From positions 124,001 through 188,000 of the forward strand of contig CAHJWL010000002.1 of NCBI GenBank assembly GCA_903642235.1: a stretch of DNA of 64,000 bases, read 5' to 3'. This stretch comes from Acidobacteriaceae bacterium. Lineage in GTDB: Bacteria > Acidobacteriota > Terriglobia > Terriglobales > Acidobacteriaceae. Below the pieces are notes generated by a model that saw nothing but the letters and a program-made list of their open reading frames with translations, was not told where the DNA came from and did not search any database. The position numbers and the translations under genes are program-made. Positions 50,772 through 60,391 of the stretch are shown piece by piece (within the stretch, counting starts at the first letter, position 1; each line of letters begins with the position of its first letter).

Positions 50772-51731
50772 TCAGGATAGCTGAGCGCGGACCGCGCTCC
50801 ATGTGCGTCCTATTCCATGTTCCAAACTGGTAACGTGCTTCCAACCCAAGGTATGCAGTCGGGTCACGTCCATCAGCTTGCGTGGCGTTCCATCAGGCTT
50901 AGTTGCGTCGAAGACGAGCTTGCCGGAAAACCCCAGTACGCGAGCAATCATTTCCGCAAGCTCCCGGATGCTTACATCTTCGCCTGTTCCGATATTGATC
51001 AGCGGTGGCGCGTCCTCCAGGAGCAGAGTGCCGTAGCGCGCTTCGTCCAGATTCATCAGAAACACGCATGCCTGCGCCAGATCGTCGGAGTACAGCAACT
51101 CCCGCCGCGGTGTTCCTGTGCCCCAGACTGTGACAGAGTCCGCGCCCGTCCGGATCGCCTCTGCTGTCTTACGCAGAAGAGCCGGCAGCACATGGGAGTT
51201 ATTGAGATCGAAGTTGTCATTCGGGCCGTACAGATTGGTTGGCATCGCTGCAAGATACTTCGTGCCGTACTGACGGTTATAGCTCCAGCACATTTCGATA
51301 CCTGCGATCTTCGCAAGGGCGTAGGGCCTATTGGTCGCCTCGAGAGGTCCCGTCAGCAAGGAGCTCTCCGGCATGGGTTGTGGCGCCAGCTTCGGATAGA
51401 TACAGGATGACCCGAGAAAGAGAAGCCGATCCACACCGCTCTGATAACTCGCATCGATGACATTGTTCTGAAGAGTGAGATTGTCGCGGATGAAATCAGC
51501 CGGGTATGTATTATTTGCCAGAATGCCACCCACCTTCGCTGCCGCGAGAAACACGAACTGCGGCTTCTCCTCGGCAAAAAAGGTACGAACCGCCCCTGCG
51601 TCAAGAAGATCAAGGTCGCTCCGCGATCGCGTGATCACCGTGCTGTAGCCAAGCTGCGTCAACTCGCGATGAATCGCGGAACCGACCAGACCTCGATGGC
51701 CCGCGATGAAAATGCGGGCATCCTTCGGCAT
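50772..51731 (-). CDS. fcl: GDP-L-fucose synthase
   Basis: About 319 residues from the ATG at 51731 ([20 protein letters not shown]), preceded by GGAG; an earlier in-frame ATG at 51746 lies closer to the gmd stop. SDR landmarks are [29 protein letters not shown] and [12 protein letters not shown] (Tyr-x3-Lys), and the C-terminal [16 protein letters not shown] is typical. It turns GDP-4-keto-6-deoxymannose into GDP-L-fucose by 3,5-epimerisation and 4-reduction. It directly follows gmd, completing the pathway from GDP-mannose. Confidence 0.95.
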   Translation of the reverse strand: MPKDARIFIAGHRGLVGSAIHRELTQLGYSTVITRSRSDLDLLDAGAVRTFFAEEKPQFVFLAAAKVGGILANNTYPADFIRDNLTLQNNVIDASYQSGVDRLLFLGSSCIYPKLAPQPMPESSLLTGPLEATNRPYALAKIAGIEMCWSYNRQYGTKYLAAMPTNLYGPNDNFDLNNSHVLPALLRKTAEAIRTGADSVTVWGTGTPRRELLYSDDLAQACVFLMNLDEARYGTLLLEDAPPLINIGTGEDVSIRELAEMIARVLGFSGKLVFDATKPDGTPRKLMDVTRLHTLGWKHVTSLEHGIGRTWSAVRAQLS

Positions 51732-51750
51732 GTACCTCGGCTCCATCAGC

Positions 51751-52836
51751 CTAGCTCTCCCGCACACTATATGCGGCGAAACCATGCTGGCGAACCAGCG
51801 CGTCGCGCTGCGCGGAGACGAGATCAGCCTGCACCATCTCCTTCACCAAATCATCAAAGCTGGTCCGAGGCGTCCAGCCTAACTCGCGTTGCGCCTTGCT
51901 CGGATCTCCCAGCAGCGTCTCGACTTCTGTGGGTCGAAAATAGCGTGGATCGATCGCGACGATCACCTTGCCGGTCCCATCGACCGCTTTTTCTTCCACA
52001 CCACTTCCCTGCCACGTCAGGTCAAGCTCCAGAAGCGCCGCGCAACGATTAATGAACTCGCGCACGCTGTACTGCTGTCCGGTGGCAATCACAAAGTCCT
52101 GCGGCTTCTCCTGCTGCAGCATCAACCACTGCATTTCGATGTAATCGCGCGCATGGCCCCAATCGCGCTTGGCGTCGATGTTGCCCATAAAGAGGTTGTC
52201 CTGCAGACCGACCTTGATCCGTGCCAGGCCGCGTGTGATCTTCCGCGTCACAAAGGTTTCGCCTCGCAATGGGCTCTCGTGGTTGAACAGGATGCCGTTG
52301 CACGCGTACATGCCGTATGCCTCACGGTAGTTGACTACGATCCAGTAGCCATACAGCTTCGCGACTGCGTACGGCGAGCGCGGATAGAAGGGCGTTGTCT
52401 CCCTCTGCGGAATCTCCTGTACCAGGCCGTAGAGCTCGGATGTCGACGCCTGATAGAACTTCGTCTTCTTCTCGAGGCCCAGAATCCGGATCGCCTCCAG
52501 CAGACGCAGCACGCCTAGAGCATCGGAGTTCGCCGTATACTCCGGCTCCTCAAACGAAACCTGCACGTGCGACTGCGCGGCCAGGTTGTAAATTTCATCC
52601 GGCTGCACCTTCTGAACGATGTGGATGAGTGACGACGAATCCGTCATGTCCCCATAATGCAGGATGAAGTTACGGTGCTCGATGTGAGGATCTTCGTAGA
52701 TGTGATCAATGCGCGCTGTGTTGAAGAGGGACGTGCGTCGCTTGATGCCATGAACCTCGTACCCTTTCGCCAGTAAAAATTCGGCGAGATAAGCACCGTC
52801 TTGGCCGGTAACGCCTGTAATCAATGCTCGTTTCAT
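51751..52836 (-). CDS. gmd: GDP-mannose 4,6-dehydratase
   Basis: 361 residues from the ATG at 52836, with GAGG 6 nt upstream. [20 protein letters not shown] binds [24 protein letters not shown] has the catalytic Thr/Ser-Glu, and [16 protein letters not shown] gives Tyr-x3-Lys. [20 protein letters not shown] is diagnostic for Gmd. It makes GDP-4-keto-6-deoxy-D-mannose in the cytoplasm. The preceding WcaI-like glycosyltransferase ends 38 nt upstream, so wcaI-gmd-fcl is probably one operon for making and using GDP-fucose. Confidence 0.96.
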   Translation of the reverse strand: MKRALITGVTGQDGAYLAEFLLAKGYEVHGIKRRTSLFNTARIDHIYEDPHIEHRNFILHYGDMTDSSSLIHIVQKVQPDEIYNLAAQSHVQVSFEEPEYTANSDALGVLRLLEAIRILGLEKKTKFYQASTSELYGLVQEIPQRETTPFYPRSPYAVAKLYGYWIVVNYREAYGMYACNGILFNHESPLRGETFVTRKITRGLARIKVGLQDNLFMGNIDAKRDWGHARDYIEMQWLMLQQEKPQDFVIATGQQYSVREFINRCAALLELDLTWQGSGVEEKAVDGTGKVIVAIDPRYFRPTEVETLLGDPSKAQRELGWTPRTSFDDLVKEMVQADLVSAQRDALVRQHGFAAYSVRES

Positions 52837-52874
52837 GGACATCCTCAACTCATTCTGGTTAATCTTACTCGAGC

Positions 52875-54185
52875 CTATCGGCTTCTCTTTTCATTCGCAT
52901 GACCCATCTGTTGTAGCTGCTGTTCAAAGCGTGTCAGGACCTCCTCTTTGCTCAGCCACCGTACAGCATACTGCCGGGCATTCTGTCCCTGTACGCGTCG
53001 AAGCTCAGGCGATTCGATCAGGCGCTTCGCCGCCGCATGCAGAGCATCCGCATCTCCGGGAGAGACGGTCAAGCCAAGTGCGCCTTCCTCCCCCATCCCT
53101 GAGATGACCTCCGCGAGCATGGTTCCGCGATCTGCCGTTGCCAGCACAGGCCGGCCGCTCGAGAGCATTCCCGTCAACTTTGACGGCATGACCAGGTCGG
53201 CCGCCCCTGCTCGCTGGAGAAGCAGATGAACATCGGCTGCATTGAGCAACGCATTCAGCCGCTCCATCGGTTGCAGCGCCAGGAGCGTCACATTGCGAAG
53301 TCCGGCTACCAGAGTCTCCAGCTGTGGCCGAAACGCACCATCGCCGCAGAAGACGAAATGCACTGACGGGTCTGAGGCGAACGACGCCGCCAGCGGAGCC
53401 AAAGACTCCAGTCCCTGCTTGTTTCCCATGTTCCCGGAGTAGAGCAGAATGGTCTTCCCCGCAAGCCCAAGCTCCTGGCGAAACGCATTCTGTTCTCCGT
53501 CACCTTCCGGTTGAATCGCTGCAACATCCACCCAGTTCGGAAAGAGAACAGCTTGCTCCGGAGAGACGCCCTTCTGCTGCGCACGCGCGACCATCATAGG
53601 GGAGATCGACGAGACGCGATCAAACGCGCGAGTGAAATATCGCTCGAGTGCGAGCGCCACGGCGTGTACCGCTCCCTTAGCCGGCAGCAATCCCAGATCA
53701 AAGGCAGCATCCACCTCGTAGTCCTGCACATGCAGCCACGTGCCCGCTCCTGCTGCGCGACCGACCAGCAGTGCCAGTGGCGCGCCAAAGAATGTTGGCT
53801 CCACCGTCCACACAACCTCCGGTCGCCAGAAGATCTCCCGCAACATCCTTGGAACACTCCCCAGCATGAAAGAGAACAGGTGCAGCATGCGCTTGACTCC
53901 GGAGGGTTTTGCCGGAACATAGAGAGGTGTGCGGTAGACCGTGAGCCCGGATCCTGGATGCTCTGTTCGAAACGCCTGTCCCCGGTAGTCCGCGCGGATA
54001 CACCAGGCTGGGTAGTAGGGCGGCGCCGCAACCACATGGACTTGGTGCCCGCGATCCGCCAGCCAGGCAGCCATCTCACCCGTATATTTCCCGATGCCGG
54101 TAAGCTCCGGCGAAAAGTTGAGCCCGTAAAGAAGAATGCGCAGAGGGGTATCCCGCAGATCGGAGTAGCAAACCACGCTCATCAT
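52875..54185 (-). CDS. wcaI: WcaI-like GT4 glycosyltransferase
   Basis: 436 residues. [22 protein letters not shown] and [12 protein letters not shown] are the WcaI hallmark at the N-terminus. [19 protein letters not shown], a long hydrophobic region (about 130-150) and the donor loop [21 protein letters not shown] follow. In colanic acid synthesis WcaI adds a sugar (likely fucose), and the two GDP-fucose genes next to it fit the same idea. It may be membrane-associated. It is divergent from the permease gene at 54197, only 11 bp away by the earliest starts. Confidence 0.87.
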   Translation of the reverse strand: MMSVVCYSDLRDTPLRILLYGLNFSPELTGIGKYTGEMAAWLADRGHQVHVVAAPPYYPAWCIRADYRGQAFRTEHPGSGLTVYRTPLYVPAKPSGVKRMLHLFSFMLGSVPRMLREIFWRPEVVWTVEPTFFGAPLALLVGRAAGAGTWLHVQDYEVDAAFDLGLLPAKGAVHAVALALERYFTRAFDRVSSISPMMVARAQQKGVSPEQAVLFPNWVDVAAIQPEGDGEQNAFRQELGLAGKTILLYSGNMGNKQGLESLAPLAASFASDPSVHFVFCGDGAFRPQLETLVAGLRNVTLLALQPMERLNALLNAADVHLLLQRAGAADLVMPSKLTGMLSSGRPVLATADRGTMLAEVISGMGEEGALGLTVSPGDADALHAAAKRLIESPELRRVQGQNARQYAVRWLSKEEVLTRFEQQLQQMGHANEKRSR

Positions 54186-54196
54186 AGCGGGTCAGC

Positions 54197-55129
54197 TTGC
54201 GAAGAGATCTCCTCGTGTCGCATGCTTGGCCAGTGCCTAACCACATCGACCCCGGACGCCGCACCGCACTTGCTTTGAAAGGCAGGGTGCCCGTGTTGGT
54301 GTGGGTACGCCGCAATCCTCTGCTCCCGGTCGGTCTTCTCCTGCTCTGCCTCTTTATGGCCTCGGCCGTTCTGGCGCCATGGCTCGCTCCCCATGATCCG
54401 GCTGCGCTCAATCTAGGTAGCCGCCTTCGCTCTCCCTCGGCGGCCGCACTGTTCGGCACAGATGAACTCGGCCGCGACATCCTGTCCCGCATCCTCTATG
54501 GCGCACGGATCTCGCTCTCAGTCGGTTTCGCCGTTGTGGGCCTGTCTCTCGTTCTCGGCGTAATGGCTGGCGCCCTGTCCGGCTACTATGGCGGCCTCAC
54601 GGACATGTTGCTCAACGTCTACGTCGCCAACGCCTTCCTGGCGCTGCCCGGCATCCTGCTTGCCATCGCCTTTGTTGCCTTCATGGGTCCAGGCCTGTTG
54701 AACGTAGTTCTTGCGCTTTCACTCTCCGGCTGGGTCAACTATGCGCGGCTGGTTCGAGCGCAGGTAATGGCCGTGAAGCAGAGAGAGTTCGTGGAAGCCG
54801 CACGCTCCCTGGGAGCCTCCGATGCGAGGGTGCTGCTGCGTCACATCCTTCCGAACACTTTATCGCCCTTGCTGGTTCAGGCATCCATCGGCATGGCAGG
54901 AGCGGTTCTCTCGGAAGCGACCTTGAGCTTTCTCGGCCTCGGCGTTCCACCGCCGGCACCAAGTTGGGGCGCCATGCTGAACGACGCGCGATCGCATCTC
55001 TTCGACGCGCCTCATCTCGTCTTCTTCCCCGCGATCGCTGTCATGCTGCTTGTCCTCGCCTTCAACTTCCTCGGAGATGCCCTGCGCGACCGCTTCGACC
55101 CCCGCCTGCAGCACAGGAGCATACACTGA
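54197..55129 (+). CDS. ABC transporter permease, DppC/OppC family
   Basis: Up to 310 residues with about six helices. The N-terminal tail is followed by LFGTDELGRDILSRILYGAR, the signature of DppC-like proteins. The EAA loop, EFVEAARSLGASDARVLLRHILPN, contacts the ATPase. LSFLGLGVPPPAPSWGAM is also typical. It should form a heterodimer with a DppB-type subunit. That partner is not adjacent but lies 2 kb away on the other strand, and no ATPase or binding protein gene is present. The open frame begins at a TTG (54197); GTG at 54215 or a GTG near 54290 are possible starts. Confidence 0.88.
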   Translation: MRRDLLVSHAWPVPNHIDPGRRTALALKGRVPVLVWVRRNPLLPVGLLLLCLFMASAVLAPWLAPHDPAALNLGSRLRSPSAAALFGTDELGRDILSRILYGARISLSVGFAVVGLSLVLGVMAGALSGYYGGLTDMLLNVYVANAFLALPGILLAIAFVAFMGPGLLNVVLALSLSGWVNYARLVRAQVMAVKQREFVEAARSLGASDARVLLRHILPNTLSPLLVQASIGMAGAVLSEATLSFLGLGVPPPAPSWGAMLNDARSHLFDAPHLVFFPAIAVMLLVLAFNFLGDALRDRFDPRLQHRSIH

Positions 55130-55581
55130 TGCAGATCGGCATCCTCTCTGACACTCACGGGCTGCTTCGGCCCGAGGTCCTTGCCGCCCTCGCCGACTCC
55201 ACCGCCATCCTGCATGCCGGCGACGTCGGGGATGGACCCATTCTCGAAGCTCTGGCACAGATCGCGCCCGTTACAGCGATCCGAGGCAACATCGACCGTC
55301 GTGGCGCTGCCGCTCTCCTTCCACCGACTGAAGCGGTTGATCTGCAAGGCCATCTGTTCTATCTCGTCCATGCGCTTGCTGACCTGGATCTGAACCCTGC
55401 TGCAGCTCAAGTAAGCGCCGTCATCAGTGGTCACTCGCATAAACCCTCGATGCTTTGGAAAGACAGCGTCCTCTATCTCAATCCCGGCAGTGCCGGTCCG
55501 CGCCGGTTTAAACTGCCGATCAGCGTTGCGGTAGTTAACATCACGGCAGAAGGCCTGGAGCCTCGTCTGATCGAGCTCTAG
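55129..55581 (+). CDS. YfcE/MJ0936-type metallophosphoesterase
   Basis: 150 residues. Metal-binding motifs appear in order: GILSDTHGLL (DxH), HAGDVGD (GDxxD-like), AIRGNID (GNxD) and ISGHSHKPSM (GHxH). NPGSAGPRRF is the family's C-terminal signature. These are small cytoplasmic phosphodiesterases with Mn or Ni. The ATG overlaps the permease stop by 1 nt (TGATG), with AGGAG 10 nt upstream. Its stop TAG shares the palindrome CTAG with the convergent secreted protein gene. Confidence 0.93.
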   Translation: MQIGILSDTHGLLRPEVLAALADSTAILHAGDVGDGPILEALAQIAPVTAIRGNIDRRGAAALLPPTEAVDLQGHLFYLVHALADLDLNPAAAQVSAVISGHSHKPSMLWKDSVLYLNPGSAGPRRFKLPISVAVVNITAEGLEPRLIEL

Positions 55582-56255
55582 TTCTCTCCGTTTCCACGCC
55601 GGCTCAACGACGGCTCTCCCGGTGCCTGGCTATGATCGAAGCGCACCGAACGCAGAACACCCTCTATCCGACCGCGTACTGCGTTCAGCTCCGCTGGAGT
55701 CATATCGCGTGCGCCTGATACCTCCCCGCCACAGAACGTGTTGATCACGAGATCGAATCGCAGGCAGTTGTTTCCACGCAGCGCAGTGTAAACATCATCG
55801 CGGCTCTCAATGCAGCTGCCGCCATGTTCGGTGTACCCCCGCTTGAACGTCGTTCCGTCCAGGGTTAGCGGCGGCGACGCATGAGAGGCCGGAGCAGCAG
55901 CCTGATTGGAGCAAGAGAGAGCCGTCGACCGCGGTGTAACGCTTACATAGAAGAATGCCCCTGAAAAGGTCGAGTACGGAAACGGATTGAAGTCGAGCGC
56001 TGCCGCCGCATGGAAACGCGTCTCCGCCAGCGCAGACCGCGCATCGAGCGCAAACGTGCTGAACTCCCCATCGTGCCGGCTGAAGTTCCACCCAGCCGGC
56101 AGATCGAACGTGAGCTGATCACGCGCATCGCGCAGCGTTCGTGCAGGAGGATTGACCGGCTCCGGAACCGGCTTGGGGGCGAGTCTCGAAAGCGGATTAG
56201 GCGTCTGCGCAAATCCAGGTGCTGCGAGCAAGGCAAATAGCAGGACGGCTCTCAT
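55578..56255 (-). CDS. Secreted protein of unknown function
   Basis: 225 residues with a clear signal peptide (LLFALLAAPGFAQ, cleavage after residue 16) and a Pro-rich linker (PKPVPEPVNPPA). The mature region includes FDLPAGWNFSRHDGEFSTFAL, a pattern seen in lipoprotein-like beta-sheet domains, and four cysteines that could pair as disulfides. No catalytic motif is recognised. It is tail-to-tail with the phosphoesterase gene. Confidence 0.75.
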   Translation of the reverse strand: MRAVLLFALLAAPGFAQTPNPLSRLAPKPVPEPVNPPARTLRDARDQLTFDLPAGWNFSRHDGEFSTFALDARSALAETRFHAAAALDFNPFPYSTFSGAFFYVSVTPRSTALSCSNQAAAPASHASPPLTLDGTTFKRGYTEHGGSCIESRDDVYTALRGNNCLRFDLVINTFCGGEVSGARDMTPAELNAVRGRIEGVLRSVRFDHSQAPGEPSLSRRGNGEN

Positions 56256-56347
56256 ACGCCTCCTAGGCTATGGGGCGGGCACTCGGTTTGGCAAAGCCGT
56301 CCAGAGTGACATGCGGTGACATACTCGCACGGTGCGGAGGCGGCCAT

Positions 56348-57301
56348 CTACGCGCGCCGGAGTCTCGGGTCGACAAGCGTGTACGCCACGTCCGTCAGGA
56401 GGTTTGCCACGATATAGGTCAAACCGATCGTCAGCAGACACCCCTGCACCAGGGGATAGTCCCGGTTCGAGATCGCCGACAGTGTCAGCCGCCCGATTCC
56501 TGGCCAGCTAAAGATCGTCTCGGTCACAATCGCCCCGGCCAGCAGGCTGCCGAACTGCAGGCCAAGCACGGTTAACACTGGAACCATCGCGTTTGGCAGG
56601 GCATGGCGGTACAGGATGCGTGTCTCCGTCAATCCCTTTGCACGAGCCGTGCGCACATACTCCTGTGTAAGCTCCTCAAGCATGGCGGAGCGCACCATCC
56701 GCGTCAGAATAGCCGCCAGCGAGAGCCCCAGCGTGATCGCCGGCAAAATTAGATGAGAGACAAACTCGCCGGGCGATCCCCCGCTCGCACCCGCGCCCGA
56801 GACCGGAAGCCACCCCAGCCGTATCGAAAACAGCAGAATAAGAATCGGGCCCAACGCAAAATTGGGAAATGAAAGCCCGACCAGCGAGAGTACGCTGATT
56901 ACCCGATCCGCCGCTTGCCCTCTTCGCGTAGCCGAAAACACTCCGGCGGGCACAGAAAGGCACGTTCCCAGCAGCAGAGCCGCCGCCGTAAGGGCCAGGG
57001 TGTACGGGTAGCGCTGTGCCACGAGGTGTACGACAGAGTCATGCAGTCGCAGGGACTCACCCAGATCGGCATGAACAACGCCGCGCCAGTAGTGCAGATA
57101 CTGCTGTGGGAGCGGCGCATCCAGACCGTACACATGCCGCAGCGCGGCAGTATCGGTCGCAGTCGCACCCTCACCCAGCATCTGGGCGATGGGATCTCCC
57201 GGTACAAGGTGAATCAGAAAGAACACGACGGAGACCACGACCCAGAGCACCGGCGCAGTCAGCAGTGTTCTTCGGCAGGCATGGAGCAGGGGTCGATACA
57301 C
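56348..57301 (-). CDS. ABC transporter permease, DppB/OppB family
   Basis: 317 residues with six helices. FFLIHLVPGDPIAQMLGEGA near the N-terminus is the DppB signature, followed by EYVRTARAKGLTETRILYRHALPNAM (EAA loop) and a standard ending, LLTDVAYTLVDPRLRR. It would pair with a DppC-type subunit. The DppC-like gene in this window is in the opposite orientation with two genes between, an unusual split. Peptide, nickel or sugar substrates are all possible. Confidence 0.9.
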   Translation of the reverse strand: MYRPLLHACRRTLLTAPVLWVVVSVVFFLIHLVPGDPIAQMLGEGATATDTAALRHVYGLDAPLPQQYLHYWRGVVHADLGESLRLHDSVVHLVAQRYPYTLALTAAALLLGTCLSVPAGVFSATRRGQAADRVISVLSLVGLSFPNFALGPILILLFSIRLGWLPVSGAGASGGSPGEFVSHLILPAITLGLSLAAILTRMVRSAMLEELTQEYVRTARAKGLTETRILYRHALPNAMVPVLTVLGLQFGSLLAGAIVTETIFSWPGIGRLTLSAISNRDYPLVQGCLLTIGLTYIVANLLTDVAYTLVDPRLRRA

Positions 57302-57348
57302 GTCTTCACGAAACTAACAGGAGACTCTTCGGCGCAGGCATCTGCTCT

Positions 57349-58695
57349 CTAGAGACCGGTAATGCGAACCCGTGCTATTCGTCGTTCCTGCATCTCCGAA
57401 ACGACAAACACGCGGCCCTCATGCGTGATCTGGTCCCCCACAACAGGCAGTCGCCCAAGCTGTGTCAGAAGGAAACCCGCCAGCGTCTCGACGCCCGCCT
57501 CGCGCGGAAAGTTCCATCGCAGCTGTGTCGTAAGATCACGCAGTGGCGTTGTGCCGTCCATCTCCATCACGTCCGCAACGGGCGGCAGCATCCGCGGCAC
57601 AACATCAAACTCATCCTCAAGCTCGCCGACGATCTGCTCAAGAGCATCCTCGGCCGTGACCAGCCCGACAGTCGATCCAAACTCATCGACCACGATCGCG
57701 ATCTGCCGGCGATCCTGCTGAAACTCCTGCAGCAGTTCCACCGCCAGCTTCGTCTCGGGAACGACAGTCGCCGGACGCATAATCTGCCGCACCGTTAACG
57801 TCGAGGACCCGCCTCTGAGAACCCCTGAAGCAGCCCGGAAGTGCATCAGGCGTGAGACATCCTTCGAATACAGGATTCCGACGATCCGGTCCTGCTCGGC
57901 CGCTCCGGCCTTTGGTGCTGGGTCAAAGACCGGCACGCGGGAGTGCTGCTCTTCGATCAGCCGCGCACTGGCAGCCTCGATTGGCAGGTCAGCGTTGAGC
58001 AGGAACATCTTCGCACGCGGCGTCATGATCTCCCGTACCGTCACATGGTTCAGCTCAATGGCGCGATGAATGATCTCTTCCTGAAAGACCGGCAGCAGTC
58101 CCAGCCGGCGCGTCGCCGTGGCCACAAGCTTCAGCTCTTCCGGAGAGTGTCCCGCGCCCTCACCCCGCAGCGGCGCGCGAAAAAGCCGTAACACCAGGGT
58201 TGCGGAGGCGTTCATCAGCCGAACGGCAGGTCGCGTGAGCCGGATGAATGCATCCATCGGCGGCGCCACCGCGAGTGCAATCCTCTCTGCTCGCTGCAGC
58301 GCCAGCGACTTCGGAACCAGCTCGCCCAGCAGAACCTCAAAATACGTGATGATTGCAAATGCGATCGAGATGGCGACTGGATGAAGCACAGTAACGGGAA
58401 ATGCCACATGACCCACCCGCGCAGCCTGCAGCAGCATCTCCGTGATGACTGGCTCACCCAACCATCCCAAGGCAAGCGCCGCCAGCGTCACTCCGAACTG
58501 TACCGCCGGCAGAAACTCATCGATCGATCGCTTGAGGTGCAGCACCGCTCTGGCGCCGGATCGTCCCTGCGCCAGCAACTGCTCAACCCGCGTCTCCCGT
58601 ACGCTGACCAGAGCGAACTCGGCAGCGACAAAAAAAGCATTGGCCAGGATAAAGACCGCGACCATGATGACGCGGAATAACATCCATTCCAGCAT
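57349..58695 (-). CDS. CNNM/CorC-family transporter-associated protein (hemolysin family)
   Basis: 448 residues from an ATG with GGAAG just upstream; a longer frame starts at 58731 with a Cys-rich stub and is unlikely. DUF21 membrane domain (FFVAAEFALVSVRETRVEQL at the start, about 1-190), paired CBS domains (about 200-325, including VTVREIMTPRAKMF and VDEFGSTVGLVTAEDALEQI) and a CorC_HlyC domain at the end. Family members export or regulate Mg or Co. A short hairpin lies between its start and the upstream trxA stop. Confidence 0.92.
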   Translation of the reverse strand: MLEWMLFRVIMVAVFILANAFFVAAEFALVSVRETRVEQLLAQGRSGARAVLHLKRSIDEFLPAVQFGVTLAALALGWLGEPVITEMLLQAARVGHVAFPVTVLHPVAISIAFAIITYFEVLLGELVPKSLALQRAERIALAVAPPMDAFIRLTRPAVRLMNASATLVLRLFRAPLRGEGAGHSPEELKLVATATRRLGLLPVFQEEIIHRAIELNHVTVREIMTPRAKMFLLNADLPIEAASARLIEEQHSRVPVFDPAPKAGAAEQDRIVGILYSKDVSRLMHFRAASGVLRGGSSTLTVRQIMRPATVVPETKLAVELLQEFQQDRRQIAIVVDEFGSTVGLVTAEDALEQIVGELEDEFDVVPRMLPPVADVMEMDGTTPLRDLTTQLRWNFPREAGVETLAGFLLTQLGRLPVVGDQITHEGRVFVVSEMQERRIARVRITGL

Positions 58696-58742
58696 TGACT
58701 TCCGAGTGTAGCAACAGCAGTCCGGTTGCAAGAGAAAGAGGC

Positions 58743-58759
58743 CGAAGCAAAGCGCTTCG
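58743..58759 (-). terminator. Probable terminator after trxA
   Basis: On the minus strand, CGAAGC and GCTTCG pair around a 5-nt loop, followed by a pyrimidine-rich run (GCCTCTTTCTCTT). It lies 29 nt past the trxA stop and before the CorC-family gene start. The stem is only 6 bp, so strength is doubtful. Confidence 0.5.
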
Positions 58760-58787
58760 ACCCCTCTCTACCAGTATGAATAAAGCT

Positions 58788-59120
58788 TCAGCCAAGAACC
58801 TTGGCTATCGTCTTTTCGATCGTATCCTTTGGGACAAAGCCAACAATCTGTTCCGCCACCTTGCCGTCCTTGAATAGGAGCAGAGCTGGGATCCCGCGAA
58901 TTCCATAACGGGCTGGTGTCTGATTGTTAGCATCCACGTCCATCTTCATGACTTTGAGCTTACCCTGATACTCGGTAGCTACTTCGTCGACAACGGGTGC
59001 AAGTGCCCGGCACGGGCCGCACCATGCCGCCCAGAAATCGACGAGGACCGGCTGCTCGGATTGAAGAACTTCCTTCTCGAAGGCTGCATCACTGATTGCG
59101 CTGACAAACTGACCGGCCAT
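58788..59120 (-). CDS. trxA: Thioredoxin
   Basis: 110 residues. VLVDFWAAWCGPCRAL carries the redox pair Cys34 and Cys37, and GIRGIPALLLFKDGKV the conserved cis-Pro. It has the length and all landmarks of the main cytoplasmic thioredoxin, with no signal peptide. A single transcription unit flanked by terminator-like hairpins is likely. Confidence 0.97.
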   Translation of the reverse strand: MAGQFVSAISDAAFEKEVLQSEQPVLVDFWAAWCGPCRALAPVVDEVATEYQGKLKVMKMDVDANNQTPARYGIRGIPALLLFKDGKVAEQIVGFVPKDTIEKTIAKVLG

Positions 59121-59271
59121 TGCCTAACTTCCCTTCTCGACATCAAGACTCACCGCGAGACCCGCGGAACATAGTGCTTCAGTTCTAGATGCGTTCCACC
59201 CGGGATGGATGCAACATCGGCAGGCGCCTGTAGAGCCTGTTCTGAGCGAAAGCGCCCAAATCGCAGAAGAA

Positions 59272-59307
59272 AACGCCCGGACCTCGCTTGCGAGGTCAAC
59301 GGGCGTT
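59272..59307 (-). terminator. Strong hairpin terminator after thrB
   Basis: On the minus strand, AACGCCCG pairs with CGGGCGTT and, inside a TT mismatch bulge, GACCTCGC with GCGAGGTC. This gives a 16-bp stem with a 2-nt nominal tip (in practice a tetraloop), followed by TTTTCTTCT. It lies about 90 nt past the thrB stop, closing the thrC-thrB operon. Confidence 0.82.
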
Positions 59308-59395
59308 GTAGCAGCCCTCCCCAGAACTGTCTACAAACCGGAGACTAGAGAAGAAGTGAGTGCGGGTAAAGCAATCTTAGGTAACTTTCGTTCAA

Positions 59396-60391
59396 TTACC
59401 GCTTCGAGGAAATCCTGGCGCCTCCGGCAATGCTGAGCTCTAAAACCTCCGTGACCTCTTGCCCGGCAGCCGCCCAGACCAGATCCGCCGAAAAGGATTT
59501 TTGGACGATCAACAGGACAGACGGACCCGCTCCTGACAGCGTCACGCTGTAAACGCCGTCTCGCCCCGAGAGCGGCAGCAAGGACCGAAGCAAAGGACAC
59601 ACCGCCGTGCGGTACGGCTGGTGAAGGCGATCGTCAGTAGCCGTCCACAACAAATCCGGTCGATCCAGCGCAAACGCAGTCACCAGCAGGGCAGTCGACT
59701 GTACAGCATGGATAGCGTCAGCGCGACTGTAGCTGTCGGGCAGAAGTTGACGCGCCTTTGCAGTCGAAAGACTCGCATGAGGCAGCGCCAACAGAAGCCG
59801 CCATTCGAGCTCTGCGCCGAAGCTGAGAGCAGCGGTTGACAAGCCCTCAGAAGCTTTGGGAACTGCCGGTCCTGTCTTTGAAGCAGTCAATCCCCCCAGG
59901 AAACATGCGGCCACATTGTCCGGATGACCTTCCCTGTGAGCAGCCTCGTTCAGAATCTGCTCCATCGTCCACCCCAGCTGCCCGAAGTGATTCGCCAGCA
60001 GAACCCCCGCACACAATGCAGCCGCCGAGGACCCGCATCCCATACCCAGCGGAATCTCGTTGTGAAGTCTGAGGGAAAGCGGTCGAACCGGCCGCTGATG
60101 CCGTTCCAGGATCTCGCGGTACGTGGTGAGGATCAGGTTATCGTCCAGCGTACTCGTAAGGTGCGCCTCCCGGCCGGACGCATCAATCGAAAAGATCTCT
60201 GCCGCACTGGCTTCAATCGTGAGAAACAGCGAGAGCGCAAGTCCCAGCGAGTCAAAGCCCGGCCCGAGATTCGCCGACGTCGCCGGGAGCGTAAGTCGCA
60301 GCCGGTCAGGATCGGCCTCGCTTTGCTCCTGACTAAGCCGGTCCAGAGTAGCTCGTCCCTCGACTGCACGCGGTTCCGGTGCATCCGTCAT
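59396..60391 (-). CDS. thrB: Homoserine kinase
   Basis: 331 residues. LPATSANLGPGFDSLGLAL is the ThrB N-terminal signature, IPLGMGCGSSAAALCAG the GHMP phosphate-binding loop, and VYSVTLSGAGPSVLLI the third GHMP motif. It phosphorylates L-homoserine. Its start overlaps the thrC stop by 4 nt. The first 30 residues are charged and precede the conserved core, a modest extension over the usual length. Confidence 0.95.
   Translation of the reverse strand: MTDAPEPRAVEGRATLDRLSQEQSEADPDRLRLTLPATSANLGPGFDSLGLALSLFLTIEASAAEIFSIDASGREAHLTSTLDDNLILTTYREILERHQRPVRPLSLRLHNEIPLGMGCGSSAAALCAGVLLANHFGQLGWTMEQILNEAAHREGHPDNVAACFLGGLTASKTGPAVPKASEGLSTAALSFGAELEWRLLLALPHASLSTAKARQLLPDSYSRADAIHAVQSTALLVTAFALDRPDLLWTATDDRLHQPYRTAVCPLLRSLLPLSGRDGVYSVTLSGAGPSVLLIVQKSFSADLVWAAAGQEVTEVLELSIAGGARISSKR

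Noticed and set aside
59121-59271. Possible threonine attenuator or riboswitch next to thrBC
   Set aside because: The strong hairpin at 59272-59307 lies downstream of thrB, not upstream of thrC, and its U-run is on the minus strand, so it is a terminator.
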